A stretch of 37,966 nt of DNA from Lachnospiraceae bacterium UBA4348 (GCA_002394165.1 DGTA01000034.1:1-37966); one strand, 5' to 3'. Shown: positions 21,568-30,358, counted from the stretch's first letter. Notes: a model not told the origin generated them from the sequence alone. Program-made: numbers and translations.

Positions 21568-23319
21568 TTATTTCTTCTTTCGGAATATCCTCTTGAGGGC
21601 GAAGATCATGAGCGACAGGCTCACCACCAACAGGAATACGGCGATCAGCGGCATGCCGTTCGGCGTCAGCGGCCTGATTTGCGTCGAAGCAAGTTTGCAT
21701 CCCCCCGAGAACAGCACGCAGGCTACGATTATCAGGATCACGTCATTGACTTTTTCGTTCAGTCCGTCAGCCAGTTCCTGATATCCGGTAAGCTCCAGGT
21801 TGATCTTTATCCTCCCCTTCATAATATCCGACAATGCATCGGCAATCAACTGGGGAATCCTTGAAACTTTCTTTCCGGTATCCAGCACGCCCTGGCCCAG
21901 GTTCAGGATCTCTTTCTCCAGGCTGAAAGTCTTCTTTACGCGCTCCATCAGCTTATCGGAGATGATCTCGAACAGGTTAAGCTGCGGGCAGAGCTCTTCC
22001 ATCACGCCTTCAATAGTCAGGAAGGAGCGAACAAGCATGGTGAACCGGCCCGGCATCACGATATGATGCTTGTCCGCCAGGTCGACAACCTCGCCGAGCA
22101 GTGCGGAAAAGTCGATGTCATTCAGGCTGGACACATTCATGTACTTGGCGCTGAAGAATTCCAGGTCTTCTTTCAGCTTGTTTCTGTCCGTGTTTGCAGA
22201 TCCTGTTCCGATCGACAAAACGCCTTTTGCCATCTCCTCCGAATCACCTTTGAGCAGGCCGACGATCAGGTCCTGGAGGGCGTTCATATCCCCCTCCGTG
22301 ATCTGGCCGATCATGCCGAAGTCGATCCAGTGCACCTTTCCTTCGCTGCACATGATGTTGCCCTGGTGAGGATCCGCATGGAAAATACCGATGTCGAACA
22401 CCTGGTGCAGGTAGCTCTCGAGGATATCCCGTCCGACCTGCTCGGGCGTAGTCCCCTGTTCGATGAGCTTATCTTTTTTGCCCACGGAACATCCGTCCAC
22501 GAATGTCATGGTGAAGATGCGCTCGGTGGTCAGCTCCTCGATGACTCTCGGACAAGTGACCTGTCCGTCCTCAAAGACGATCTCACGGAAAAATTTCGTG
22601 TTGGCCGCCTCGACGCGAAAATCCAGTTCTTCTTTGGTGACCTTCTCAAACTCGTTGATAATAGTCACCAGATCCATGGCGTCTTCCCCGTCCTCCGCGG
22701 GGGCAACGCCGCCAACCATGGGGGCCAGCTTTTTCAGCAGCTCGAAGTCCTTCTCCATCATCTCCTGGATCAGCGGCCGCTGCACTTTAGTGACGACCTT
22801 CGTACCGTCAAGAAGCACCCCGTAATGGACCTGCCCGATGGATGCCGATCCGAGAGGTTTGTCGCTGAACTCCTTATAGATCTCACTGATCTTTTTTCCG
22901 GTCTCCGATTCGATAATGGCACGAACGATGGCCGGGTCAAGCTCCTTCACGTTCTGGCGCAGTGTCTCCAGCTCCTTGCAGTAGCTTTCAGGAAGCAGGT
23001 CCGTGCGGCTGGACATGATCTGTCCGATCTTAACATAAGTCGGGCCGAGATCTTCGAGCGTTGTTCTAAGCTCCGCCGGCGTCAGGCCGTTAGCATAGAA
23101 GTTGTGTTTCGCAAGCACTCCGAGCATTTCGGCGCCGCGCTTCTTTTCCTTCTTGTCCGAAGCCTTGATTTCCGATGCCAGCAGCTGTTCCAGCTCCGGA
23201 GTCATGACCATGGGTGTATGTTCAAACTTCTCCTTCGTATAAGCAAGGTCTCTTGCCAGATCATCTTTGCTGCGAACCGGAGCTGTCTCTTCCTGAGTGT
23301 TTTTCTTTTTGTTTTCCAT
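21568..23319 (-). CDS. ABC1/UbiB/AarF-family atypical kinase-like protein
   Basis: A 583-residue member of the UbiB family, whose ATP-binding proteins support lipid or isoprenoid (quinone) metabolism at membranes. Family motifs: KxGQ in TYVKIGQIMSSR (94-105), the alanine-rich loop replaced by PLGSASIGQVH (155-165), the lysine in TKVQRP, the catalytic stretch HADPHQGN (314-321) and WIDFG (331-335). Two membrane helices close the C-terminus (about 525-545 and 557-575), as usual for the group. ATG 23319 has AAGGAGGG 8 bp upstream. It lies 13 bp after the HdeD-like gene and 18 bp before cls. Because this organism type is an anaerobe probably without ubiquinone, a role in phospholipid or polyprenyl handling with cls is more plausible; this is inference. 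Confidence 0.87.
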   Translation of the reverse strand: MENKKKNTQEETAPVRSKDDLARDLAYTKEKFEHTPMVMTPELEQLLASEIKASDKKEKKRGAEMLGVLAKHNFYANGLTPAELRTTLEDLGPTYVKIGQIMSSRTDLLPESYCKELETLRQNVKELDPAIVRAIIESETGKKISEIYKEFSDKPLGSASIGQVHYGVLLDGTKVVTKVQRPLIQEMMEKDFELLKKLAPMVGGVAPAEDGEDAMDLVTIINEFEKVTKEELDFRVEAANTKFFREIVFEDGQVTCPRVIEELTTERIFTMTFVDGCSVGKKDKLIEQGTTPEQVGRDILESYLHQVFDIGIFHADPHQGNIMCSEGKVHWIDFGMIGQITEGDMNALQDLIVGLLKGDSEEMAKGVLSIGTGSANTDRNKLKEDLEFFSAKYMNVSSLNDIDFSALLGEVVDLADKHHIVMPGRFTMLVRSFLTIEGVMEELCPQLNLFEIISDKLMERVKKTFSLEKEILNLGQGVLDTGKKVSRIPQLIADALSDIMKGRIKINLELTGYQELADGLNEKVNDVILIIVACVLFSGGCKLASTQIRPLTPNGMPLIAVFLLVVSLSLMIFALKRIFRKKK

Positions 23320-23332
23320 CTCACAGCCCTCC

Positions 23333-23881
23333 TTACGCTTTACGAATCGGCCAGACCAGAATCAGCCGGATGATTCCCGTAGCAGCCGCAAAAAGAATGA
23401 TGCCGCCGATCACCTTCACGAAGGAATGCGGCGTATTCCACCACGGGTTGTTGAGAATAACGATGCCGGCGAAGAACAGCAGGATGCTCAGGAAAAGCAG
23501 CAGTCCCCACCAGGTCTTACCGGAGCGGCGCGCATACATCCAGGCATGAAGAGCGCTGTGCAGACCGTCGACCATCAAGAGAACGCCAAACAGGACGCTC
23601 AAAACGACCAGGATATTATCTCCGGACACCAGAATGAAGACGCCCAGAAGAATAAGGAGCAGCGCGCAGGCAAATATGATGCAGCTGACCAGATGCTTAT
23701 CTCCCGCAATAAAATCCCAGACCATCACGGCTCCGAGAATCACCACCGCGTACCCCAGGATATTCACCAGGGTGCCGTCATACTTCGCCGGAATGATCAG
23801 CATAAACAGCCCAAGCACCATCAGCAGCACGGTCGAGATGACCGTCTGCTGCCTGAGCTTGTCCAATACCGTAAAAAGCAT
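23333..23881 (-). CDS. HdeD/DUF308-like membrane protein
   Basis: A 182-residue protein with six hydrophobic helices in three pairs, and the repeating pattern 'GxxLI..P..G...LG..VI..G' of the HdeD/DUF308 family (for example LLMVLGLFMLIIPAKYDG and LSILLFFAGIVILNNPWW). In E. coli HdeD is tied to acid resistance; in Firmicutes the role is unknown. It sits between a secreted protein gene (13 bp) and the UbiB-like gene (13 bp) in one apparent operon. Confidence 0.82.
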   Translation of the reverse strand: MLFTVLDKLRQQTVISTVLLMVLGLFMLIIPAKYDGTLVNILGYAVVILGAVMVWDFIAGDKHLVSCIIFACALLLILLGVFILVSGDNILVVLSVLFGVLLMVDGLHSALHAWMYARRSGKTWWGLLLFLSILLFFAGIVILNNPWWNTPHSFVKVIGGIILFAAATGIIRLILVWPIRKA

Positions 23882-23894
23882 ACAGGTCTCCTCC

Positions 23895-24815
23895 TTACTC
23901 CTCTGTCTCAGGCTCTAATTTCGCGAGCTCGTCACCCCAGATATCCCTCAGTTCTTCAGCAGTCCGGATCTCTCCGTCATATTCAATTCCTTTCACCTCG
24001 GGATGCTCATCCAGGTACTTGATCAGATCATAAATGGACATCACATTGCCGATCTCAATGGACTCCATACATTCGTCAAGGGTAATACCGACTTCATCGC
24101 ACATTGCCTGAACAGAGTCGGTATAGCCTTCCCCATCCTCCGCGAAGACCGCATTGAGTATCGGGAAATCGCCGTTTTCATCCGCCTGGTGAGTGAACAG
24201 GACAATATCGCTCGCGCCGCTTAAGAACCACAGCTGATTCTCCTCATCCATCTTATAATTACACTGGATCATCAGACACATGGCCTTTATTTCTTCCTGA
24301 TCCGGGTCATCCCTGTAGATGTTGTTGTTGGACACGATCTGGACATCACCAAAGTCCATCTGGCCATCATTGTGTTCCATTATATAGGTTTCTTCCTCGG
24401 CATTGATCTTTTCACCTTTCTCGAAAAGCTCATCCAGATATGAAAAGTCCATATCATCTTCGCCGGAGATCAGGTCAAGGATCAGGTTCCCGTATTCTTT
24501 GATCTTCTCCGTGTCTACATTAATATCACTCATCTCGTTCTGAATCACGTTGTTGACACCGTCGATGACTTCCGAGACTTCCTTATCCGCCTGCTCAAGC
24601 TGTTCCGAAGCGGTATCGATCATCGCGTCAATATCCGTTCCCTCCGGAAGCGCTTCCTCCAACAGGCCTCCCTCACCGAAAAGAGCCGTCAGCAGGCCTC
24701 CCAGAGACTCTTCCTGCTCTTCCGGCACTTCTGTGGAAGCCTCACCCGCAGATGCGGCCGTCGCTGCCATGACCATCATCGAAACACCCAGCAGTAATGC
24801 TTTTCTCAATTTCAT
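23895..24815 (-). CDS. Secreted acidic protein of unknown function
   Basis: A 306-residue exported protein. ATG 24815 is preferred over the upstream ATG at 24857 because GGAGG lies just before it. The signal peptide MKLRKALLLGVSMMVMAATA ends near ASA-GEA. The mature part is very acidic and largely helical at first (TEVPEEQEESLGGLLTALFG), with a coiled-coil-like stretch around residues 65-110 (heptads of I/L with E/D/Q). It then has mixed alpha/beta sequence ending in a regular helix (EELRDIWGDELAKLEPETEE). No known domain is recognised. It heads the HdeD-UbiB-cls operon and has an extended -10 promoter at 24875. Confidence 0.7.
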   Translation of the reverse strand: MKLRKALLLGVSMMVMAATAASAGEASTEVPEEQEESLGGLLTALFGEGGLLEEALPEGTDIDAMIDTASEQLEQADKEVSEVIDGVNNVIQNEMSDINVDTEKIKEYGNLILDLISGEDDMDFSYLDELFEKGEKINAEEETYIMEHNDGQMDFGDVQIVSNNNIYRDDPDQEEIKAMCLMIQCNYKMDEENQLWFLSGASDIVLFTHQADENGDFPILNAVFAEDGEGYTDSVQAMCDEVGITLDECMESIEIGNVMSIYDLIKYLDEHPEVKGIEYDGEIRTAEELRDIWGDELAKLEPETEE

Positions 24816-24874
24816 TAATTGTCCTCCTTCCATTACAGGCTTCCTGCATAAGAACACTTGTTTAACATGCCATA

Positions 24875-24883
24875 ATTATAACA
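24875..24883 (-). promoter_or_regulatory. Extended -10 promoter of the membrane operon
   Basis: TGTTATAAT on the minus strand (24883-24875): a consensus TATAAT with an extended TG. The -35 region is poor (CAGACA at a 19-bp spacing at best). It lies about 60 bp before the start codon at 24815. Confidence 0.55.
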
Positions 24884-24926
24884 AAACATATTGAAATAAT
24901 GTCTGTATCATTTATCGATAGTGCTC

Positions 24927-25003
24927 AAAAAAGCACCTTGCAAAAGCAAAATCATCACGGGCAGTCCCGGTTTGATCTTCACTCTATGCAAGGCGCTTTT
25001 TTT
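24927..25003. terminator. Long bidirectional terminator-like stem with structured loop
   Basis: AAAAAAGCACCTTGCA (24927-24942) pairs with TGCAAGGCGCTTTTTT (24987-25002): 15 of 16 bp. The single A/C mismatch on the plus strand becomes a G-U pair in minus-strand RNA, so minus is the likely functional strand. The 44-base loop holds a further CGGG/CCCG hairpin. On both strands the stem ends in a T-run. It lies 8 bp after the stop of the 46-residue peptide gene and would end the galactoside transcript. Confidence 0.72.
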
Positions 25004-25010
25004 ATTTTAA

Positions 25011-25151
25011 TCACATCATACAAACGTAAGATGTTAACGGTCCGGAATAGATCCAGCACGGATCTGCCTGCGAAGCAGTCCTTAAAGTATCATCCATGTA
25101 TTTGGCAAATCTCTTGAACAAAGCTGCAGATTTCTTTCCTAATTTTTTCAT
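25011..25151 (-). CDS. 46-residue cationic peptide with two cysteines, function unknown
   Basis: ATG 25151 is preceded by a strong site (AAAGGAGACATAAAA); the frame is open further to 25196, but the strong site favours 25151. The peptide starts MKKLGKKSAALFKRFAKYMD, a basic amphipathic helix. It then changes to a neutral segment with DPCWIYSGP (C32) and ends YVCMM (C44). The layout (cationic leader, Cys-aromatic core) recalls cyclic-peptide autoinducer precursors or small bacteriocin-like peptides, but no processing gene is near and the match is weak. It lies 85 bp downstream of lacZ and directly before a terminator. The ribosome site is inside a perfect inverted repeat (25154-25225). Confidence 0.5.
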   Translation of the reverse strand: MKKLGKKSAALFKRFAKYMDDTLRTASQADPCWIYSGPLTSYVCMM

Positions 25152-25153
25152 TT

Positions 25154-25225
25154 TTATGTCTCCTTTCCGGTTTCCTGTCGATATTTTTCTGAACATGTAT
25201 ATCTATACGCAGAAAGGAGACATAA
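25154..25225 (-). promoter_or_regulatory. Inverted repeat that can hide the ribosome site of the peptide gene
   Basis: TTATGTCTCCTTTC (25154-25167) and GAAAGGAGACATAA (25212-25225) are perfectly complementary over 14 bp with a 44-base loop. In the minus-strand RNA the downstream arm is the Shine-Dalgarno of the peptide gene and the upstream arm is an exact anti-Shine-Dalgarno. A six-codon frame (MSPFCV-stop) overlaps the upstream arm, so its translation could open the hairpin. The loop contains the palindrome GTATAGATATAC. Confidence 0.7.
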
Positions 25226-25236
25226 TCCACGTTCTG

Positions 25237-28200
25237 TTAAATTCCTTTAAAGGTGAAGCAGATCTCCAGCTCCCTGCTGTTATCGAGCAGGTATTCCGGA
25301 TGTACCAGGGCGCCCCAGGTGTCGTCACCGCCGATGCCCATCTGCTTACCGATCCGCACGTATGTGGTGACTGGCTGCGGCAGTTCATTCGGGTGAGCAG
25401 CGTTGTCGAGTTCCTGCGGGGAGTACGGCAGTGCGCTGAGGAACAAGCCGTTGGCCTCGAAGCGAATGCCGCGGCCTGCATCGTCGGTGACCTCAGCCCA
25501 GCGTATGCCCATCCTGGCTCCGCACTCCTGCGGCACCAGGTATTTGGCCATGCTGTCTGACACTGTGCGGCTGTAGATTCCCAGCTTCGCATGGCAGCGG
25601 TCCGGATAGGTCTCTTCCGGCCCGAGGCCGTACCAGGTCAGGTTCCCATAGTCGGCATCGAGGGTCATCAGCCAGGACAGTTCGGGAAGCTCTCCCACAT
25701 CCGCGCTCGCATCAAGATGCACCTTGACCGCGATCTTTCCGTCCGGGAAAACGGTGTAGCTGACGCGGCAGTCTTTCTCAGGCTTCACGCATAAATGGTA
25801 AGTATAGGTAACCGTCAGTGTGTTTTCACCTTCCGTCACTTCAAACGGTGTTCCGCCTCGTCCGTGGTTGGTCTTGGGCGTGGCGTACATGCCGGCCGCT
25901 TTCCACTGCGCCGCGCGGTAAGGCAGGAGATTGGCAATGTCATTGTCTGTCATGCTGCGCCAGAAGTTCGGCTTCGGAATCTGGCGGATCATCTCTCTGC
26001 CGCCGTACCGGTAGGATACCAGTCCGCCGTGGATGTCAGAGAAGAGTACGCTGAAATTATCTCCGCGAGCGCCGATATTGTGCCAGCCGTGGATGACCTC
26101 GAGCGAGCCGGAAGGGGCGCTGCAGCAACAGGCCGCGTCTGCTTCGCACTTCGCCTCCTCATTCACATCCCGCACCGCGGGTACGATCTCCCACGCTCCG
26201 CCTTTTCTTTCGATAACCGCCTGGCCCCAGGCGATTTCTTCGCCGATTCCGCCCCAGGTGGTCTCTTCCTTGAGCCAGAAAGAAAGCGTGACAGTATACT
26301 CGCCGTCCTTATCGGGAATCGGCGGCATAACGATGCGCGTCTCGCTAAGAGGCGCAGCCGACACCGCGATCTCCTCAACACTGACCCGCTCTCCTTCCCG
26401 GGCAATGTCGATGCACGCCCCGTACTCACTTGTATTCGTAAACAGATTGCGGTTGCGTACCAGCGCCGTCAGCTTATCAGTGTCTTTTTCGAAAGAAACA
26501 AGAATGTTCTGGTACAGGAATTTGACTTCCTGCATCTTCGGCGAAGGATCGCGGTCCTTTCCGTAAACAATGCCGTTCCCGCTGAAATTGTAGTCAGTCG
26601 GGCGCTCCCCGTGGTCACCGCCGTAGCCCTGGAATTCCCGGCCGTAGCGGTCGTACATGGTCAGCGACTGGTCGATGTAGTCCCAGATAAATCCCCCCTG
26701 GAAAAGCGGCTCGCGCTCGACCAGGTTCGTGTATTCGTGCACCGCGCCGAAGGAATTTCCCATCGCGTGGGCGTATTCGCAGTTGATGTACGGTTTTTTG
26801 CGGTGCTCCTTTAAGTAGGCCTCGATCTCCGGCACCGGCATGTACATGGAGCTGGCGATGTCGGATGTATCCGGGCAGCGGCGGTCGTTGATAACGCCCT
26901 CATAATGCACGGGGCGGGTATCATCGAGCGAGCGCAGCAGGTTGGACATGTTGAAGATATCCTCGCCGCCGTAGGATTCGTTTCCGCAGGACCAGATCAG
27001 GATGGACGGATGGTTCTTGTCCCTCTCGAACATGCTCCTGGCCCGGTCAAAGATCATCTCCTGGAATTCGGGGCGGTTGCCCGGCACCGAGTACTCGAGC
27101 GGCACTTTTCCGCGGAGAATGGCATCCCACACGCCGTGGGTCTCCATGTTGGCTTCGTCGATCAGGTAGATCCCGTACCGGTCGCAAAGGCGGTACAGAA
27201 TGGAGGAATTGGGATAATGGCTGGTCCGGATGGCGTTGATGTTGTTCACCTTCATAGTCTCCAGATCCGTGCGCACGTCCGCCTCCGCCAGCACGCGGCC
27301 GTTTGCCGCGCCAAACTCGTGACGGTTCACTCCGCGAAAAACGATGCGCTTCCCGTTCAGGCACATGATGCTGTCCTTTATCTCGAAGCGGCGGAAGCCC
27401 ACCTGCTCAAAGATCGTCTCCGTGACAGCGCCGCTCCCGTCCATGACCTCCATACTGAGGGCATAAAGATAAGGATGCTCCGCGCTCCATTTTTTCGGAT
27501 CCGCGACGTGCCAGGAAAATGAATTTTCCCGGTCATAGGCCCTGCGGACGGAGCAGGTCTCATCGCCGGCCGCTGATCCTCTGACCGGCACCGTCTCCTC
27601 GAGTACGCACGGGAAGCGGCCGGAAAGGTCCTCCCCCGCATCCAGTGCTTCTTCCGGGAAGGAGGGCAGATCCCCCCGGCCCAGATCGAACAGCCGGATC
27701 CGCACGGATCCGTCCGCGGTCGATTCCAGATCGAGCTTTAAATCAGCGTCCTTAAATTCATCATCAAGCAGCGTCCGGATGCGCATGTCGCGGATATGGA
27801 CAGCCGGGACCGCATAGAGAAAAACGTCCCGGTGAATGCCGGAAAAGCGGAAAAAGTCCTGATCCTCGCACCAGCTGCCGGCGCTCCACTTGTACACCTG
27901 CACCGCCAGCGTGTTCTCTCCTTTTTTTATATAGGGAGTCAGGGCAAATTCCGAGGGCGTGAACGAATCCTCACTGTATCCCACGTACTGCCCGTTCAGC
28001 CAGAGGGCGAACGCGCTCTCCACCCCCTGGAAGGAAATGTAGACCGGAAGATCTTCCATCCATGCGGGCAGCGTGAAGATCTTCACATAGGAAGCCGTCG
28101 GGTTGAATCTTTCCGGGATCCGGCCCGGCTCGACCTCCTCGCGTCCGTCCCAGGGATACTGGGTGTTCACATAGGCCGGCACGTCCCAGCCTTCCATCTG

Positions 28201-28440
28201 GATATTGGCCGGGACCGGGATCTCATCCCATCCGCTGCAGTCGAAGGCAGGATCTTCAAAGCCCTTCGGCGCACTCTCATAATTGGGGGCATAGGAAAAC
28301 TTCCAGATCCCGTTTAACGGGAACCGGAAGCTTTCTGCCGCCCCACCGGCCCGCCGCGCGACATGGTCGGAGTGGGCCGGAAGACGATTCTCCTGAAAAA
28401 TCTCAGGATTTTTTACGATTTCATGATCAAATGCTGACAA
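25237..28440 (-). CDS. lacZ: Beta-galactosidase, GH2 (long LacZ type)
   Basis: A 1067-residue cytosolic enzyme that hydrolyses lactose and other beta-galactosides. It has the full LacZ architecture: N-terminal sugar-binding domain (about 45-220), immunoglobulin-like domain, TIM barrel (about 350-640), second linker domain and the C-terminal Bgal small-chain domain (about 770-1060). The acid/base is E488 in WSCGNESYGGE; the nucleophile is E555 in NCEYAHAMGNS. The barrel entry motif FRGVNRHEFG is intact. The length is near the E. coli enzyme (1023). It follows the second permease gene by 13 bp and has no terminator before it, so it is read with the ABC transporter. Confidence 0.96.
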   Translation of the reverse strand: MSAFDHEIVKNPEIFQENRLPAHSDHVARRAGGAAESFRFPLNGIWKFSYAPNYESAPKGFEDPAFDCSGWDEIPVPANIQMEGWDVPAYVNTQYPWDGREEVEPGRIPERFNPTASYVKIFTLPAWMEDLPVYISFQGVESAFALWLNGQYVGYSEDSFTPSEFALTPYIKKGENTLAVQVYKWSAGSWCEDQDFFRFSGIHRDVFLYAVPAVHIRDMRIRTLLDDEFKDADLKLDLESTADGSVRIRLFDLGRGDLPSFPEEALDAGEDLSGRFPCVLEETVPVRGSAAGDETCSVRRAYDRENSFSWHVADPKKWSAEHPYLYALSMEVMDGSGAVTETIFEQVGFRRFEIKDSIMCLNGKRIVFRGVNRHEFGAANGRVLAEADVRTDLETMKVNNINAIRTSHYPNSSILYRLCDRYGIYLIDEANMETHGVWDAILRGKVPLEYSVPGNRPEFQEMIFDRARSMFERDKNHPSILIWSCGNESYGGEDIFNMSNLLRSLDDTRPVHYEGVINDRRCPDTSDIASSMYMPVPEIEAYLKEHRKKPYINCEYAHAMGNSFGAVHEYTNLVEREPLFQGGFIWDYIDQSLTMYDRYGREFQGYGGDHGERPTDYNFSGNGIVYGKDRDPSPKMQEVKFLYQNILVSFEKDTDKLTALVRNRNLFTNTSEYGACIDIAREGERVSVEEIAVSAAPLSETRIVMPPIPDKDGEYTVTLSFWLKEETTWGGIGEEIAWGQAVIERKGGAWEIVPAVRDVNEEAKCEADAACCCSAPSGSLEVIHGWHNIGARGDNFSVLFSDIHGGLVSYRYGGREMIRQIPKPNFWRSMTDNDIANLLPYRAAQWKAAGMYATPKTNHGRGGTPFEVTEGENTLTVTYTYHLCVKPEKDCRVSYTVFPDGKIAVKVHLDASADVGELPELSWLMTLDADYGNLTWYGLGPEETYPDRCHAKLGIYSRTVSDSMAKYLVPQECGARMGIRWAEVTDDAGRGIRFEANGLFLSALPYSPQELDNAAHPNELPQPVTTYVRIGKQMGIGGDDTWGALVHPEYLLDNSRELEICFTFKGI

Positions 28441-28453
28441 CTTATTCTCCTTC

Positions 28454-29293
28454 TTATTTTACAGCACCGGAGATACCTTCCGCGAACTGCTTCTGCAGCA
28501 CGAAGAAGATCACCATGGTCGGGACCGAGCAGAAAAGCACGCCCATCATCAGCACACCGTAATCCACCTTGTAGCCGTTGGAAAGGTTGGCGATGAGCAT
28601 CGGCATCGTCTGGGCCTTGTTGGAGGTCATGACGATGCGGGGCCACATGTACGAGTTCCAGGCGTTCATAAAGGTGATGACCGCTGCCGCCGCGTAGGTG
28701 GAGCGCATGATCGGGAAGTACTGGCGGAAGAAGATACCCACCTCCGTCTGGCCGTCTATGCGGGCCGCTTCCATGATCTCCACCGGGAAATTTCTCGAGT
28801 TCTGGCGGAACATCATGATCAGGAACGGTGTCGAGATGGCCGGAAGCATGAAGCCCCATACCGAGTTTAAGAGGCCGGCTTTCGAGATCATCTTGAACAG
28901 CGGGATCATGGTCGCCACGCCGGGGATCATCATCGCCAGCAGAAGGATGCCAAACAGGTTGTCCTTGGCTTTGTCATGATAAAGCTCGAAGCCGAAGCCC
29001 GCCAGCGAGCAGACGAAAAGCGCCATGAGCGTCTGGGCGAGTGCATACTTGAACGAATTCCACATTGCCTGCCAGAGATTGGTCTGGGCCAGGAGGCTCT
29101 TGAAATTCTCAATGGCATACGTGCCGAAGGTCAGCTTTCCGCGGGCGACAGCGATGGTCTCATTGGTCGCCGCGCTGATCATCCAGTAGAACGGGAATAC
29201 GGAGATGAATGCCATGATGACCAGGAAGATATAGGCAGGGATCAGCCTGCGCTGGATGTTGGATACTCCTTTTCTCTTAGTCACGTGTATCAC
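28454..29293 (-). CDS. ABC sugar transporter permease, MalG/LacG type
   Basis: A 279-residue inner-membrane protein with six helices, of the carbohydrate ABC permease family (CUT1). The cytosolic EAA loop that contacts the ATPase is EAARIDGQTEVGIFFRQYFP, followed by IMRSTYAAAAVITFMNAWN. It overlaps the first permease gene by 17 bp (29277-29293), so the two halves are made in a coupled way. It should form a heterodimer with the 29277-30179 product and import a galactoside delivered by the binding protein encoded at 30359. Confidence 0.92.
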   Translation of the reverse strand: MIHVTKRKGVSNIQRRLIPAYIFLVIMAFISVFPFYWMISAATNETIAVARGKLTFGTYAIENFKSLLAQTNLWQAMWNSFKYALAQTLMALFVCSLAGFGFELYHDKAKDNLFGILLLAMMIPGVATMIPLFKMISKAGLLNSVWGFMLPAISTPFLIMMFRQNSRNFPVEIMEAARIDGQTEVGIFFRQYFPIMRSTYAAAAVITFMNAWNSYMWPRIVMTSNKAQTMPMLIANLSNGYKVDYGVLMMGVLFCSVPTMVIFFVLQKQFAEGISGAVK

Positions 29294-30179
29294 CTACTTT
29301 CATGTTGATCAGCGCCAGAATGGCCACCAGGACAAATACGAAGAACGACATGGCGGCCGCGTAGCCGAAGTTGGGCGCTCCCGTATTGAATGAGTTGTTG
29401 TAGATATAGTGTGACATGGTGATCGTCGAGTTGGCGGGGCCGCCGGCAGTCAGGTTCACGGACTCGTCGAACAGCTGCAGCGTACCGTTGATGGACATGA
29501 TCACCGTCATAATAATGGTCGGCCTCAGCAGCGGCACCGTGATGTGCCAGAAGCTCTTCCACCCGTTCGCTCCGTCGATCTTGGCAGCCTCATAAATAGA
29601 ATACTCGATATTCTGGAGACCGGCCAGATAGAACACCATATTGTACCCGGTCCACCGCCACAGCAGCGCGATGATGATGACGATCTTCGCCGAGGTGGGA
29701 TTTCCCAGGAAGTTGTAATTCTGTTTCAGGATGCCGATGCCCACCAGCACGTGGTTGATGAGGCCCTCCGTCGCGAAAAGCGACTTGAAGATCAGGGCGT
29801 AGGAGACCAGTGCGGTCGCGCACGGCAGGAAAATGCAGGTCCGGAAGAAGCCGCGCAGCTTCAGGTCCTTGTTGTTGAGGATCTGGGCCAGCAGGATGGC
29901 CAGGATAAGCATGATCGGCACCTGGATGAGCAGATACAGGAATGTATTGCCCACGGATCTCAAAAACAGCTTGTCCTTGAACATGCGGATGTAATTGTTG
30001 TACAGGGGCTCGGACCATTTCATATTGACGCCCGCGCCTGTCTGGAATGAGGTGAAGACCGCCTGCAGGATGGGCCAGAAGCTCATGACCATGATCAGGA
30101 TGGTGGCAGGGGTCAGGAACAGCCATCCGGCCGCTTCCTGCTTGCGCCGGACACTCATCCCCTTGCTTTTTTTGTTCAT
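29277..30179 (-). CDS. ABC sugar transporter permease, MalF/LacF type
   Basis: A 300-residue inner-membrane protein of the CUT1 carbohydrate permease family, with six helices beginning at GWLFLTPATILIMVMSFWPI. The EAA loop is EAAKIDGANGWKSFWHITVP. The start has GGGAGG about 10 bp upstream. No ATPase gene lies in the locus, which is common for CUT1 systems that share one MsmK-type ATPase. The gap of 179 bp to the upstream binding-protein gene holds a stem-loop that may lower permease expression relative to the binding protein. Confidence 0.92.
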   Translation of the reverse strand: MNKKSKGMSVRRKQEAAGWLFLTPATILIMVMSFWPILQAVFTSFQTGAGVNMKWSEPLYNNYIRMFKDKLFLRSVGNTFLYLLIQVPIMLILAILLAQILNNKDLKLRGFFRTCIFLPCATALVSYALIFKSLFATEGLINHVLVGIGILKQNYNFLGNPTSAKIVIIIALLWRWTGYNMVFYLAGLQNIEYSIYEAAKIDGANGWKSFWHITVPLLRPTIIMTVIMSINGTLQLFDESVNLTAGGPANSTITMSHYIYNNSFNTGAPNFGYAAAMSFFVFVLVAILALINMKVGDTRD

Positions 30180-30235
30180 AACGATTGTGCCTCCCTTCAG
30201 CCGCTGTCAGTGCTGTCGCCGGCGGACACTGTCCA

Positions 30236-30274
30236 CGTTTGACAAACGGGAAATCGGAAACCCGATTCCCCGTT
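30236..30274 (-). promoter_or_regulatory. Intercistronic stem-loop and 13-bp palindrome
   Basis: AACGGGAAATCGG (30245-30257) and CCGATTCCCCGTT (30262-30274) form a 13-bp stem with a 4-base loop; in minus-strand RNA the one imperfect position is a G-U pair. No T-run follows, so it is more likely a 3' stabiliser or attenuator of the binding-protein mRNA than a full terminator. CGTTTGACAAACG (30236-30248) overlaps its foot and is a perfect palindrome around a central A, a possible protein site. Confidence 0.6.
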
Positions 30275-30358
30275 CTGTAATGATCGGCATATTTTATTTA
30301 TGCGTCTTGAAAAGCATCGCCTTTCGGCATTCCTACTTTCTCTCTATACTCAGAAAGA

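Noticed and set aside
22063..23373. 436-codon plus-strand frame opposite the UbiB-like gene
   Set aside because: Shadow of a gene with clear family motifs; His/Asp-rich composition and no start signals.
24927..25003. Riboswitch upstream of a plus-strand gene
   Set aside because: No plus-strand gene follows; the next genes on both sides are on the minus strand, and no known aptamer consensus was recognised.
25011..25151. AgrD-type autoinducer precursor
   Set aside because: No AgrB-like protease or sensor kinase nearby, and the conserved acidic/proline tail of AgrD is absent; kept only as an unknown peptide.
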